Notes under the pieces: generated by a model | The model's database searches: none | What the model was told of the DNA's origin: nothing | What the model saw: only the letters and a program-made list of their open reading frames with translations | Made by a program: the position numbers and the translations under genes | Assembly: GCA_023423535.1 (NCBI GenBank) | Contig: JAFAFL010000046.1 | Span: 1-64,000, forward strand | Reading direction: 5' to 3' | Length of the DNA stretch: 64,000 nt | Origin: Pseudomonadota bacterium | GTDB taxonomy: Bacteria; Myxococcota; Myxococcia; Myxococcales; Myxococcaceae | In this document: positions 25,330 to 34,271 of the stretch, piece after piece | Layout: each line of letters begins with the position of its first letter | Position numbering within the stretch: the stretch's first letter is position 1

Positions 25330-27634
25330 TCGTCACCCGATGACGGCCCGGCTGGGCCTGCAGCCGGAGGAAGTCGCGCGCGTTCGGCGTCTCCCGCGTC
25401 AGCGCCTTCCCAGCGCTGCCGTCCCACGCGATCACCGCCAGCTCGTCGAACGCGACCACCCCCGAGGCCGCGCCCGCGCCCGAAGCCGAAGGCCCGTGCG
25501 TGAAGAAGAGCCGCAGCGCGCGCGCCGAGTTCCAGGTGTTCCCGTTCGAAGGGTCCGCCGGCATCGAGACGTCCTTCGCGAACTCCGTCCACCCGAAGTC
25601 GCCGCCCGCGTGCCGGAAGAGGTTCTGACCGCCGAACTCCGCGTCGCCGTCGGACGCGTAGAAGCGCGCATCGAGCTCGATCGTTCCGGCGCCCTCACCT
25701 CGCACGGAGCCGAGGACGGTGAGTGCCTTGTCCGGCCGGTCGAGCTCGTCGCCCGGCACGCGCAACCGGTTGCGGAGGTTCGCGCCCACCGGCGCGGCCG
25801 TGAGCTGCCCGAGGCACAGTCCGTTGGCGCCGCGCCGCGCACCGGAGGTACAGGCGAAGCCCACGCCCTCCTGCGCGTACCAGCGCACCGTCTCGCCCGC
25901 CTCGTCGTCGACGTCGTAGTCCTCGAAGTCGCCGTGCAGGAGGATGTCCCGTCCCGCGCGCAGCGTGCCCGCGTCCGTCTGCGCCGAAGCAAGCGACTCG
26001 CCCTCGCGCCGCACCGGGCGCAGATCGATCACCGCGAAGCCCTGCTGCAGGACGTCCACCTCCAGCGTCACCGTGCGCTCGCGGGTCGGCACCGATGCGC
26101 CCTCCTCAGCGACGAGGCCGCGGCCGTTGGAGGGGGTGAGCGCCACGCCGCGCTTCCGCGACTGTTCGGCCAGCGCGCGCAGCGTGACCTCCGCCAGGCG
26201 CCCGGCGATGGGCCTGGGCCCGTAGTCCTCGAGATACACCGGCCGCAGCGCAGCGCGATCGACCTCACCGGCGACGAGATCCACTTCCGCCAGTCCGCCG
26301 ATCATCGTCTCCAGCCGGTCCTGATCGAACGCGAAGTTTCCCAGCGAGTCGAAGATGAGCCGGCCGTCGTGACGCGACACGCCCTGCAGCCGGTGCGGGT
26401 GATGCGCCACCACCAGCTGCGCGCCCTGATCGAGCGAAAGCTCACCGCGTTCGCGCGCGAAACGACCGGCCTCTTCGGAGTACTCGATGCCCGTGTGCAG
26501 CAGCGCGATGGGCACCCTCCCCTGCGCGCGCGCCTCGGCGATCGTCTGTCCCATGCGGACGGTGTCCCGCAGATCCGCCGCGCCGCCCTTCGCCGCGCCG
26601 GCAACGTAGTTGGACTCGTGCACGTCACCGGCAATGGAGCAGGCAGAGACGAACGCGACCTCCCTTCCACCGAGCGCCGTGCTCCAGGGACGGAAGGCCT
26701 CGTCGTGATTGCGGCCGGCGCCGCTGTGCCCGATCCCCGCGGCGTCGAGGTGCCGCACCGTGTCGGCGACGCCCAGCTCCTCGTAGTCGTACACGTGGTT
26801 GTTGCCGAGCGACACGTAGCGCGCGTTGAGGTCGTGCAAGGCCGCGAGCGAACCGGGCAGCGTGAAGAAGACGAAGTCCTTCGTGCCGTGCGGCGTGCGG
26901 GGATCGCTGGTCACCGGCGACTCGAGGTTCACCACCGTCAGGTCCGCGCCCGAGGTCAGCGGCACCACGTGACGCACCACCGCGCGCGAGCCCGGGGCCG
27001 GATCCGACACCCGGATGAGCGCGTTGGGATCATCCGGCGGCAGGGCATCCCGCGGCGTGGTCCCCGACGGATCGAGGAAGCGGCGCCCGAGCGCGAAGTC
27101 CCCGGTGAACACCAGCCGCGCGCGCTCCGCCTGCACCGGCGCGAGCCGCACCGGATCGAGCTGGGCGGTCTTCTCCTCCAGCCCTCGCCGGAGAAACACA
27201 GGATGCGACTCCGAGCGATGCCCGTCCGCCTCCACCTGAAGGAAGGCGTTGCGCCGCGCGATGCCACCGAGCGTGAAGCGTCCGTCCGCACCGGTGCGCA
27301 CCTCGCGGTTCTGCAGGCGCACGCGTGCACCGGCGAGCGGTGCGCCCGCATCATCGAGAACGAGTCCTTCCACGCCGAGCGGCGCGCAGTCGTAGGCCGC
27401 GCGAGCCTCGCGCTCGTGCGGGGGCAAGAGATCCTCGCCTGCCGGTCGCGGCGCCTCGCAGGTGAAGGGCACGCCCTCCGGGGACTGGGGGAACGAAGGA
27501 TCACCAGACGCCGCCGGCCGCTCGCCCTCCCCTTTCCCGATCTCGCCCTCACCCGCGACGGGACACGCGACCACCGCCACCACACACATCACCGCGGACA
27601 GCGCCCACAACGCGCGCCGTAGATGCCTCGACAT
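25304..27634 (-). CDS. CapA/PgsA-like lipoprotein with extra N- and C-terminal domains
   Basis: The 776-residue product begins with a lipoprotein signal (VVAC, Cys24). Residues about 80-150 look like a carboxypeptidase-regulatory-like beta-sandwich (GLVLDDAGAPLAGARV, GRFTLGGI). The central 350 residues resemble the PGA_cap metallophosphatase-like domain: FTGDFALGRRF, VNLESPVT, LGNNHVYDYEE, LLHTGIEY, VVAHHPHRLQG and DSLGNFAFDQ. CapA/PgsA proteins serve in poly-gamma-glutamate capsule assembly. A C-terminal region of about 230 residues resembles a carbohydrate-binding-like jelly roll. Lipidation here implies a periplasm- or surface-facing membrane protein. Divergent from the CapB-like gene with 207 bases between. 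Confidence 0.8.
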   Translation of the reverse strand: MSRHLRRALWALSAVMCVVAVVACPVAGEGEIGKGEGERPAASGDPSFPQSPEGVPFTCEAPRPAGEDLLPPHEREARAAYDCAPLGVEGLVLDDAGAPLAGARVRLQNREVRTGADGRFTLGGIARRNAFLQVEADGHRSESHPVFLRRGLEEKTAQLDPVRLAPVQAERARLVFTGDFALGRRFLDPSGTTPRDALPPDDPNALIRVSDPAPGSRAVVRHVVPLTSGADLTVVNLESPVTSDPRTPHGTKDFVFFTLPGSLAALHDLNARYVSLGNNHVYDYEELGVADTVRHLDAAGIGHSGAGRNHDEAFRPWSTALGGREVAFVSACSIAGDVHESNYVAGAAKGGAADLRDTVRMGQTIAEARAQGRVPIALLHTGIEYSEEAGRFARERGELSLDQGAQLVVAHHPHRLQGVSRHDGRLIFDSLGNFAFDQDRLETMIGGLAEVDLVAGEVDRAALRPVYLEDYGPRPIAGRLAEVTLRALAEQSRKRGVALTPSNGRGLVAEEGASVPTRERTVTLEVDVLQQGFAVIDLRPVRREGESLASAQTDAGTLRAGRDILLHGDFEDYDVDDEAGETVRWYAQEGVGFACTSGARRGANGLCLGQLTAAPVGANLRNRLRVPGDELDRPDKALTVLGSVRGEGAGTIELDARFYASDGDAEFGGQNLFRHAGGDFGWTEFAKDVSMPADPSNGNTWNSARALRLFFTHGPSASGAGAASGVVAFDELAVIAWDGSAGKALTRETPNARDFLRLQAQPGRHRVTITLRHHEG

Positions 27635-27841
27635 GTCTCCTCCGGAACGCGGAGGTCGACATCCCGTCTTCTGCGCGCAAGGAGGTGAACGCCTTGCGCC
27701 CCTTCATCTGTAGCGCCGCGGACGCGTCCCGCTGATCCGCCCCTTTTCCCCCGCGGACGAGAGTCCGTTGACCACTGGTCCACACACCTCCATCCGGCGG
27801 GGCTGTCCGAACTGCCCCCCGGTGCCTACCTCTGCGGTGCG
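27635..27841 (+). promoter_or_regulatory. Divergent promoter region of the CapA-like and CapB-like genes
   Basis: 207 bases between divergent starts. A TTGACC hexamer near 27766 could be a -35 element for the CapB-like gene, but no convincing -10 lies at 16-18 bases. A CTCCTCC stretch just before the CapA-like ATG is, on the minus strand, a strong Shine-Dalgarno sequence (GGAGGAG). No long inverted repeat was found. Confidence 0.35.
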
Positions 27842-30800
27842 ATGGGTCCGGGACGGGTGCTCGAGGCGCTCCCTCCGCTCTACCGCCGCGTTCGCGCGCA
27901 GTCGGCGGGACGGGTGGAGGCGTGGGTGGCGCGCTCGATGGGGGATGGGGGCTTGGGGACCTCTGCGGAGGTGCTGGCACGGCTGCGCGACGCGATGGCC
28001 GCGTTCGCGAAGGACGTCGCCGCACTCGACGCGAGGCTGACGGAGTTCACGCGCCGGTATCACGCCACGGCGGACAGGGAGTCGCGGAAGGAGCTCCTGC
28101 GCGAGCACCTGCGGGAGACGGTCTCGAACAAGCGGGAACGCCGCGCCGACGAGCGCGCGCTCGATCGCTGGCTCGACTTCGATGCGCTGCGCGAGCGCCA
28201 GGAGCGACAGCGCCGCGAGCTGCTGGTGGACGAGGAGACGTGTGCGCGGGCCATCCGCGGCGTGCTGCGGACCTTCGCCGACGAGGAGCGCGTTCGGGTC
28301 CGCGCGGAGCTGCCCTCCTTGTGCAAGGCGCTGCTCGGGCGCGCGCTGGAGACGCCGCGGCAGATGAACAAGGTCGCGCTGCTCGAGGCCCTCGCGCAGG
28401 CGGTGCGGCTGCGTCCGGAGACGCTGTCGCAGAATGCGGAGAGCGTGCTGGCGTTGACCGCGATGGCGCAGGAGCCGGCGCACGGTCCCTGGGTGCGCGC
28501 CGCCGCGCTCGACGCGCTGTTCGTCCTCTCCCCGCGCGCGGCCGCTCAGATTCTTCGCGAGCGCATGGAGGGCGCGGTGGCGCTGGCCCAGTCCGGCACG
28601 CACGGCGCCGAGCGCGACTTCCTCTTCCGCCGTCAGGCGCTGGAAGGCGCGGCAAAGGCGCTGGATGCCTCGCTGCTCGACGGCATCCTCGAGTGCGCCG
28701 CCGAGCGCGACCCGAGCGAATGGGTCCGCATCTGCGCCGCGGAGTTGTCGGCCACGCATCCCGGCGGCGTCCGCATCCTGCGCACGCTGAGCGACGCGAC
28801 GAAGCACGGCCCCCGCGTCCGCGCGGCAGTGGTGGTGGCGCTCTCGGAGATGGTCCGCGAGAAGCTGCCGGGCACGGTCGAGGCGCAGGCGCTCCTCTGC
28901 GAAGTGCTCTCGGAGGACGAGGACGCGCTGGTGCTGCGGATCTGCGCGGAGCAGGTCGGCCAGCTCGCAGAGACTTTCGACGAAGGCTTTCTCCCCGCGC
29001 TCGCGTCCGCTGCACGGGCGGTGGCAGCGAGACCGGACGCGCCGGGCCCGGTCGTCGAAGCGGCCGCACAGTGCGCGCAGGCCCTCGCGCGGGCAAAGGA
29101 TCCTGCACGCCGCCTGTGGACCGCGCACCTGCGTCATGTGGCGAAGGGCGTCGCGCGCGGTGAGACCGCAAAGGTTCGCGTGGAGCCGCCTCCGGAGGGC
29201 CTGCCACCTCTTCCCGATGGACCGGAAGGTGAGGTGTGGCTGGGCGCGGTGCTCGCGGAGCTCTCCGCGGAGGATTACGGGCTCTACGCCGAGCGCACCG
29301 CGGGTTACATCCGTCTCCGTCGCGGAGATGCGTTCAAGCCGCGGGCATGGCGGCTCGCGCACGAAGCGTCGAGGCCCGCGCCGAACAAGCGCCAGGGCTT
29401 CCAGCACACGCGTGGCCGCACCTTCCCCGGGACGCTGCGCGCGCACCCGTGGCGGATGGACGAGATCACCGCCACCTCCGTTCCCGGCGAGCGCGTGCAC
29501 GTCGCCGAAGACGGCGGCTGGGGCCGGCACCTGCCCACCGTGGACGACGTGCTCGACCTGCCGCTGAACGGCGAGCCGGTGCGCCTCTTCTCGAGCCACG
29601 GCGTCACCACCGTGCAGGGCCCCGCCTCGATCTCGAAGCGGGTGAAGAACCGGCTGGTGCTCTCCGCGCGCTACGAGAAGTTCGCGCAGCTGCGCCTCTC
29701 CTCCCTGCGCGGCCGCGAAGCGCGCGAGCGCCGCAAGTACACGCAGGAGCTGGAGCGATCGCTGGGCGTGGAGGTGACCTTCGAGCCGTACGCCGGCAAC
29801 GTCGCCCCGCCGCGGGTGGAGGCGCTGTTCGACGCCTCCTCTCCGAGCAGCGGCGGCGCGCCCACCGGCAAGGGCAAGGACGCGCTGATGGCCTTCGCCG
29901 CGTTCGAGGCCGCCTGGCTGAACCAGGTCCTCGACGTGGTGGTGGATCGCAGCGACTACTTCTTCGGCACGCGGGGCAACGGCGTGATGGCGCTGGCCGT
30001 CTTCACCGCCACGCTCTTCACCGTCTTTCTCGCGGACGCCTACCGCAAGCGCGAGACCGTGCGCTCCGCGCGCGAGCAGTTGCCGCTGTGCATTGGCGGC
30101 TGGGGCACTCGCGGCAAGAGCGGCACCGAGCGCCTCAAGGCTGCGCTCTTCTCCGGCATGGGCTTCGACGTCTTCGCGAAGACCACCGGCTCGGAGGCGA
30201 TGTTCGTCCACACCACGCCCGCGGGCGCCTCGACGGAGTTCTTCATCTTCCGGCCGTGGGACAAGGCGACGATCTGGGAGCAGCGCGACATGGCGCAGCT
30301 CGCGGCGCGGCTGGGGACGGAGGTCTTCCTCTGGGAGTGCATGGCGCTGCAGCCCGCGTTCGTGGACCTCCTCCAGAACGAGTGGATGCGCGACGACTTC
30401 GCCACGCTGACGAACGCGTACCCCGACCACGAGGACATCCAGGGCCCCGCCGGCGCCGACGTGGCGGAGGTCATCACCCAGTTCATGCCCGAGGGCTCCA
30501 CGGTCGTCACCACCGAGGACCACTTCCTCCCGCTCTTCAAGGAGCAGGCGCAGAAGAAGGGCACGCGGCTCGTGCACAGCCCGTGGTGGGAGGCGGAGCT
30601 CATCCCGGAGGAGCTGCTCGCGCTGTTCCCCTACCGCGAGCACCCGCGCAACATGGCGCTGGTGGCGGCGCTGGCTTCCGAGCTCGGCGTGCCGAAGACG
30701 ATGGCGCTGGGCCTGATGGCGGAGCACGTGCAGCCGGAGATCGGCGTACTCAAGCAGTTCGGTCCCGCGAAGGTGCGGGGCCGTCTATGCACCTTCATCA

Positions 30801-32308
30801 ACGGGCACTCCGCGAACGAGCGCACCGGCTTCCTGAACAACTGGAAGCGCTCGGGCCTCGATCGCGTGATGCCGGACGAGGCGCCGCACCGCGCGGTGGT
30901 CACCGTCATCAACAACCGGTGGGACCGCGTCGCGCGATCGGAGGTCTTCGCGCGGATCATGGTCGAGGACGCGGCCGCGGATCGTCACGTGCTCATCGGC
31001 ACGAACCTCGAGGGCCTGCAGAAGTACGTGCGCGGCTCGCTCGAGCACCAGCTGGAGGGAGAGGAGATCGTCACCCGCGAGGACGTCGGCACCACCGAAG
31101 GCCACGCCCGCGCCACGGAGCGCCTGCGCGAGCGGATGGCGTTCCTCAAGATCCCCACGCCCACGCGCGAACACTTCTACGCCCGCGTCGCCACCTACGC
31201 GCGCGGCGCGGCGCTGGAGTTCACGCCGACGGAAACCTTGAACGCCGCGGTGGACGCGGTGCTCGCGGCGACCGGCACCGAGGTCCGGGTGGAGAAGGTC
31301 CGCGAAGAGACCTCCGCCGCGGTGGCCGATGCCCTGACTGCGTGCCTCAAGGCCAGCGCGGCGCCGAACGACGAAGCGCTGCCCGAGTGCGTGGAGACGC
31401 CGGGCGCGGACGAGGTGCGCGAGCACGCGCTCTACGCATTGGCCCGCATGGCGGTGCACGCCCGGCTCCGCGCTGCGCTCCCGCGTGACGCCTCCGAGGA
31501 TCCCGAGCGCGCCTGCCGCCGCTTCCACCAGCTCTACCGGACCGCGTTCCGGGACCTGTTCCTCGAGGGCCTGGTGGTCGTCTCGAACTCCAACGCGCGC
31601 GGCGATCAGATCGTGGACGTGTGCGCGAAGAGCGTGCCGCCGGGCACCGAGCTGAGCATCCTCGGCGCGCAGAACATCAAGGGCACGGGGCTGGACTGGG
31701 TGTATCGCTGGCTCGCGCTCGACCGCGCGGAGCGGTCGCTCAACGCGCTGGCACGCGGCGCGGGCGAGGAGCGGCAGCGCGCGATCGAGGCGCTGGAAAG
31801 CTCGGGCGATCACGGCCTCATCGACACCGCCCTCTGCGCGGCGCGGCTGCCGGCACTGGCGGACCGGGCCCACTCTCCCGCCGAGGCCGAACGACTGCGT
31901 GCGCTCGCCGGCCGCATGCGCGCGGTGCACGAGGTGAAGCTCTCGCAGCTGTCGCAGACCGGCAGCGGCACCCGGACCGAGCAGTTCGTGGCGAAGGTGG
32001 AGAAGGTCTTCGACTACCTCGACGCGATCCGCCGGCGGAAGCTCGCCGACGTGCTGGTGGAGGATCTCGTCGCCGGCCGCATCTCCCACGCGCGCGCCGC
32101 GCTGGAGACGCGCCGCCTCTACGAACGCCAGAAGGGCGGCTGGCTGCTCGGCTCGTTCGGCAAGGGGAAGAAGAAGGACGCGGTGCCGGAGGTGGTCCTG
32201 CCCGTGCCGGTGGCCGCGCCCGCGGCGGAGAGCGACCCGTTCTCGGGCCCGACGACGAAGCTGCCGCAGGCGGAGACCAACGAGGTGGCCGGCCAGGAGG
32301 AGAGGTAG
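27842..32308 (+). CDS. Giant CapB/PgsB-like Mur-ligase-fold protein with HEAT-like N-terminal half
   Basis: The 1488-residue product is about three to four times the length of ordinary CapB. Residues 1-430 are helical and repetitive (HEAT-like). A hydrophobic segment at about 719-736 precedes the ATP-binding loop GGWGTRGKSGTERLKAALF (about 751-769), the CapB signature. Further CapB/Mur-like motifs follow: TNAYPDHEDIQG, STVVTTEDH, FINGHSANERTG and INNRWDR. About 200 C-terminal residues are unfamiliar. CapB enzymes ligate amino acids through gamma-carboxyl phosphates, so I infer synthesis of a poly-gamma-glutamate-like chain, with the CapC-like protein at 4559. The amino acid polymerised is unknown. 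Adjacent to the CapA-like gene. Confidence 0.75.
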   Translation: MGPGRVLEALPPLYRRVRAQSAGRVEAWVARSMGDGGLGTSAEVLARLRDAMAAFAKDVAALDARLTEFTRRYHATADRESRKELLREHLRETVSNKRERRADERALDRWLDFDALRERQERQRRELLVDEETCARAIRGVLRTFADEERVRVRAELPSLCKALLGRALETPRQMNKVALLEALAQAVRLRPETLSQNAESVLALTAMAQEPAHGPWVRAAALDALFVLSPRAAAQILRERMEGAVALAQSGTHGAERDFLFRRQALEGAAKALDASLLDGILECAAERDPSEWVRICAAELSATHPGGVRILRTLSDATKHGPRVRAAVVVALSEMVREKLPGTVEAQALLCEVLSEDEDALVLRICAEQVGQLAETFDEGFLPALASAARAVAARPDAPGPVVEAAAQCAQALARAKDPARRLWTAHLRHVAKGVARGETAKVRVEPPPEGLPPLPDGPEGEVWLGAVLAELSAEDYGLYAERTAGYIRLRRGDAFKPRAWRLAHEASRPAPNKRQGFQHTRGRTFPGTLRAHPWRMDEITATSVPGERVHVAEDGGWGRHLPTVDDVLDLPLNGEPVRLFSSHGVTTVQGPASISKRVKNRLVLSARYEKFAQLRLSSLRGREARERRKYTQELERSLGVEVTFEPYAGNVAPPRVEALFDASSPSSGGAPTGKGKDALMAFAAFEAAWLNQVLDVVVDRSDYFFGTRGNGVMALAVFTATLFTVFLADAYRKRETVRSAREQLPLCIGGWGTRGKSGTERLKAALFSGMGFDVFAKTTGSEAMFVHTTPAGASTEFFIFRPWDKATIWEQRDMAQLAARLGTEVFLWECMALQPAFVDLLQNEWMRDDFATLTNAYPDHEDIQGPAGADVAEVITQFMPEGSTVVTTEDHFLPLFKEQAQKKGTRLVHSPWWEAELIPEELLALFPYREHPRNMALVAALASELGVPKTMALGLMAEHVQPEIGVLKQFGPAKVRGRLCTFINGHSANERTGFLNNWKRSGLDRVMPDEAPHRAVVTVINNRWDRVARSEVFARIMVEDAAADRHVLIGTNLEGLQKYVRGSLEHQLEGEEIVTREDVGTTEGHARATERLRERMAFLKIPTPTREHFYARVATYARGAALEFTPTETLNAAVDAVLAATGTEVRVEKVREETSAAVADALTACLKASAAPNDEALPECVETPGADEVREHALYALARMAVHARLRAALPRDASEDPERACRRFHQLYRTAFRDLFLEGLVVVSNSNARGDQIVDVCAKSVPPGTELSILGAQNIKGTGLDWVYRWLALDRAERSLNALARGAGEERQRAIEALESSGDHGLIDTALCAARLPALADRAHSPAEAERLRALAGRMRAVHEVKLSQLSQTGSGTRTEQFVAKVEKVFDYLDAIRRRKLADVLVEDLVAGRISHARAALETRRLYERQKGGWLLGSFGKGKKKDAVPEVVLPVPVAAPAAESDPFSGPTTKLPQAETNEVAGQEER

Positions 32309-32352
32309 TCCAGTTGGCGTCGCGTTGCGCGGCGGTCGGCACGGGTATTACC

Positions 32353-32365
32353 GTGGTGCTACCAC
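32353..32365 (+). promoter_or_regulatory. Inverted repeat, possible operator of the toxin-antitoxin pair
   Basis: GTGGT-GCT-ACCAC is a perfect 5-base-arm inverted repeat 19 bases before the antitoxin start. A TATTAC hexamer lies just upstream at 32346-32351 with a weak TTGCGC 15 bases before it. Ribbon-helix-helix antitoxins typically bind such short palindromes to repress their own operon. Confidence 0.35.
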
Positions 32366-32384
32366 CCTCACCTGCGACTAGCCG

Positions 32385-32672
32385 ATGTCCACGACGATCA
32401 AGCTCCCGCCGAAGCTGAAGGCACGTGTCGCCACGGTAGCGAAGCGCGCCGGCAAGAGCCCGCACGCCTTCATGCTGGAGGCCATCGAGCGGCAGACGGA
32501 GCAGCAGGAGCTCCGCCAGCGGTTCGTCGCTGACGCGCTCGCCGCCGAGGCTGAAGCGATCAGCTCGGGCCTCGCCTTTGACGCAGACGAGGTTCATGCC
32601 GCTGCTGAGACTCGCGTAGCCGGCGGCAAAGCCCCTTTCGCCAGGCTCAAGGCGCGCACGTGGCGCGGGTAG
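32385..32672 (+). CDS. Ribbon-helix-helix antitoxin
   Basis: This 95-residue protein has a CopG-like N-terminus: a beta strand (TTIKLPPKLKARVA), then two helices with SPHAFMLEAI. The remainder is acidic and should wrap the toxin. It overlaps the next gene by 13 bases, the usual coupling of ParD-ParE-type pairs. Confidence 0.8.
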   Translation: MSTTIKLPPKLKARVATVAKRAGKSPHAFMLEAIERQTEQQELRQRFVADALAAEAEAISSGLAFDADEVHAAAETRVAGGKAPFARLKARTWRG

Positions 32673-32953
32673 TCTACGCGGCGCGCGCAGTCGCAGACTT
32701 CGAGCGGCTGTTGGACTTTGTCGAGGAGCATGAACCGGAGCGCGCGTCAGTCGCGGTCGCGCGGATCTCCGAAGCCGTCTCCGTGTTGAAGGAGCACCCG
32801 CTCATCGGCCGGCCCGCCGAGGCCGGGTTGCGGGAGCTCGTCATCTCGCGCGGCCGGACCGGCTACGTGGCGCTCTACCGCTGGATGCCGGAGGAGGATC
32901 TCGTGCTGGTCCTTGCACTGCGCCACCAGCGGGAGGCCGGCTTCTCCGAGTGA
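32660..32953 (+). CDS. ParE/RelE-fold toxin
   Basis: A 97-residue protein starting at GTG with a RelE/ParE layout: two N-terminal helices (AVADFERLLDFVEEHEP, AVARISEAVSVLKEHP), the GRP-x-E-x-GLRELVI strand and a C-terminal LALRHQREAGF. The last pattern is typical of ParE-type gyrase poisons rather than mRNase RelE. It is the downstream partner of the RHH antitoxin. Confidence 0.82.
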   Translation: MARVVYAARAVADFERLLDFVEEHEPERASVAVARISEAVSVLKEHPLIGRPAEAGLRELVISRGRTGYVALYRWMPEEDLVLVLALRHQREAGFSE

Positions 32954-33010
32954 CGGCGGCCCCCTTCCCGACGAGCAAGCGAGAGGCCGGCACCGCTGCG
33001 GCTTCGCGCG

Positions 33011-33038
33011 TGGACGGAACGCGGGCGCTCCGTTAGCT
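33011..33038 (+). promoter_or_regulatory. Candidate dnaX promoter
   Basis: TGGACG (33011-33016), a 16-base spacer and TTAGCT (33033-33038), 12 bases before the dnaX ATG. The surrounding GTTAGCTT-GCCC string recurs before ybaB, which supports a shared -10 element. The predicted leader would be only a few bases. Confidence 0.3.
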
Positions 33039-33050
33039 TGCCCAGACCCC

Positions 33051-34271
33051 ATGGAAAACGCGGCACCGTACGTCGTCCTCGCCCGCAAGTGGCGCCCCCA
33101 GACGTTCGAGGACATGACCGGCCAGGAGCACGTGGTCCGGACCATCGGCAACGCGATTGCCCAGGGCCGGGTTGCGCACGCCTACCTCTTCACCGGTCCT
33201 CGCGGCGTGGGCAAGACCACTGCGGCGCGGCTGCTGGCGAAGGCGTTGAACTGCCAGAGCTCGAACGGGCCCACCGCGCAGCCCTGCGGCACCTGCAAGT
33301 CCTGCGAGGAGATCACGAAGGGCATCTCCACCGACGTGGCGGAGATCGACGGCGCGTCGAACAACGGCGTGGAGAACGTGCGCGAGATCCGCGAGGCGGC
33401 GAAGTACCTGCCCCAGCGCGACCGCCACAAGATCTACATCATCGACGAGGTCCACATGCTCTCCACGGCGGCGTTCAACGCGCTGCTGAAGACGCTGGAG
33501 GAGCCGCCCGGTCACGTGAAGTTCATCTTCGCGACCACCGAACCGCACAAGGTCCTCGACACGATCATCTCGCGCTGCCAGCGCCACAACTTCCGGCGCG
33601 TGCCCACCGCGGACATGACGAAGCGGCTGCGGCAGATCTGCGACGCGGAGGGGATCGCGCTCAGCGACTCCTCGCTCGCCCTCGTCGTCCGCCAGAGCGA
33701 CGGCGGCATGCGCGACTCGCTCTCGCTGCTCGATCAGATCGTCGCCGCCTGCGGCAAGGCGCCGAACGACGAAGAGGTCGCCTCGGCCATCGGCGCGGTG
33801 GATCGCAAGCTCGTCAGCGGGCTCGCGGCGGCGCTCGTCGGGCGGCAGGCGAACACCGTGCTGGCGAAGATCGAAGAGGCCTTCAACACGGGCGTCGATC
33901 TGAAGAAGCTCACCGAGGAGCTCGCGCTCTATCTGCGGCACGTCGTGGTCACGCGCGCCACGAACAACGCACCGGACGACCTCGCGGAAGCCGAGCGCGC
34001 GGCGGTGACGCAGCTCGCGAAGAGCGCGGACCTGACCCAGCTCACCCGCCTGTTCGACGTGGTGTACGCGGCCATCTTCGAGATCGCGAAGCAGCAGCCG
34101 CGGCTCTACCTGGAGATGGTCCTCCTCAAGGCCGTGCAGCTCGCGCCGGCGGCGTCCGTCCCCGAGCTCATCGCCCGGGTCGAGCGGCTCGCGGCAGGAG
34201 CAGGTGCGGGTCCCCAGGGAGCGTCGGGAGGTCGCTCCCCTTCCGCCCCCTTTCGCAGCGACCGGCACTAG
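33051..34271 (+). CDS. dnaX: DNA polymerase III gamma/tau subunit, N-terminal frame (domains I-III)
   Basis: The clamp-loader ATPase of the replisome. The ATG at 33051 gives the family N-terminus YVVLARKWRPQTFEDMTGQ. The Walker A loop GPRGVGKTT, zinc cysteines (CGTCKSC), the DEVH box (IIDEVHML) and the arginine-finger region (ISRCQRHNFRR) are all present. The frame ends after 406 residues in a Gly/Ser/Pro-rich linker, right after domain III. The DnaX C-terminal part continues in the +1 frame from 34204. As it stands this frame encodes a gamma-like product lacking the tau tail. The break may be programmed frameshifting, a real mutation or an assembly indel. Confidence 0.93.
   Translation: MENAAPYVVLARKWRPQTFEDMTGQEHVVRTIGNAIAQGRVAHAYLFTGPRGVGKTTAARLLAKALNCQSSNGPTAQPCGTCKSCEEITKGISTDVAEIDGASNNGVENVREIREAAKYLPQRDRHKIYIIDEVHMLSTAAFNALLKTLEEPPGHVKFIFATTEPHKVLDTIISRCQRHNFRRVPTADMTKRLRQICDAEGIALSDSSLALVVRQSDGGMRDSLSLLDQIVAACGKAPNDEEVASAIGAVDRKLVSGLAAALVGRQANTVLAKIEEAFNTGVDLKKLTEELALYLRHVVVTRATNNAPDDLAEAERAAVTQLAKSADLTQLTRLFDVVYAAIFEIAKQQPRLYLEMVLLKAVQLAPAASVPELIARVERLAAGAGAGPQGASGGRSPSAPFRSDRH

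Noticed and set aside
27704..30727. Minus-strand frame of about 1007 codons opposite the CapB-like gene
   Set aside because: It overlaps clear CapB motifs and encodes only Arg/Ala/Leu-biased sequence.
27842..32308. MurC, MurE or folylpolyglutamate synthase as identity of the CapB-like protein
   Set aside because: The GTRGKSGTERL loop and the CapA neighbour fit CapB; mpl, the true Mur ligase here, lies elsewhere.
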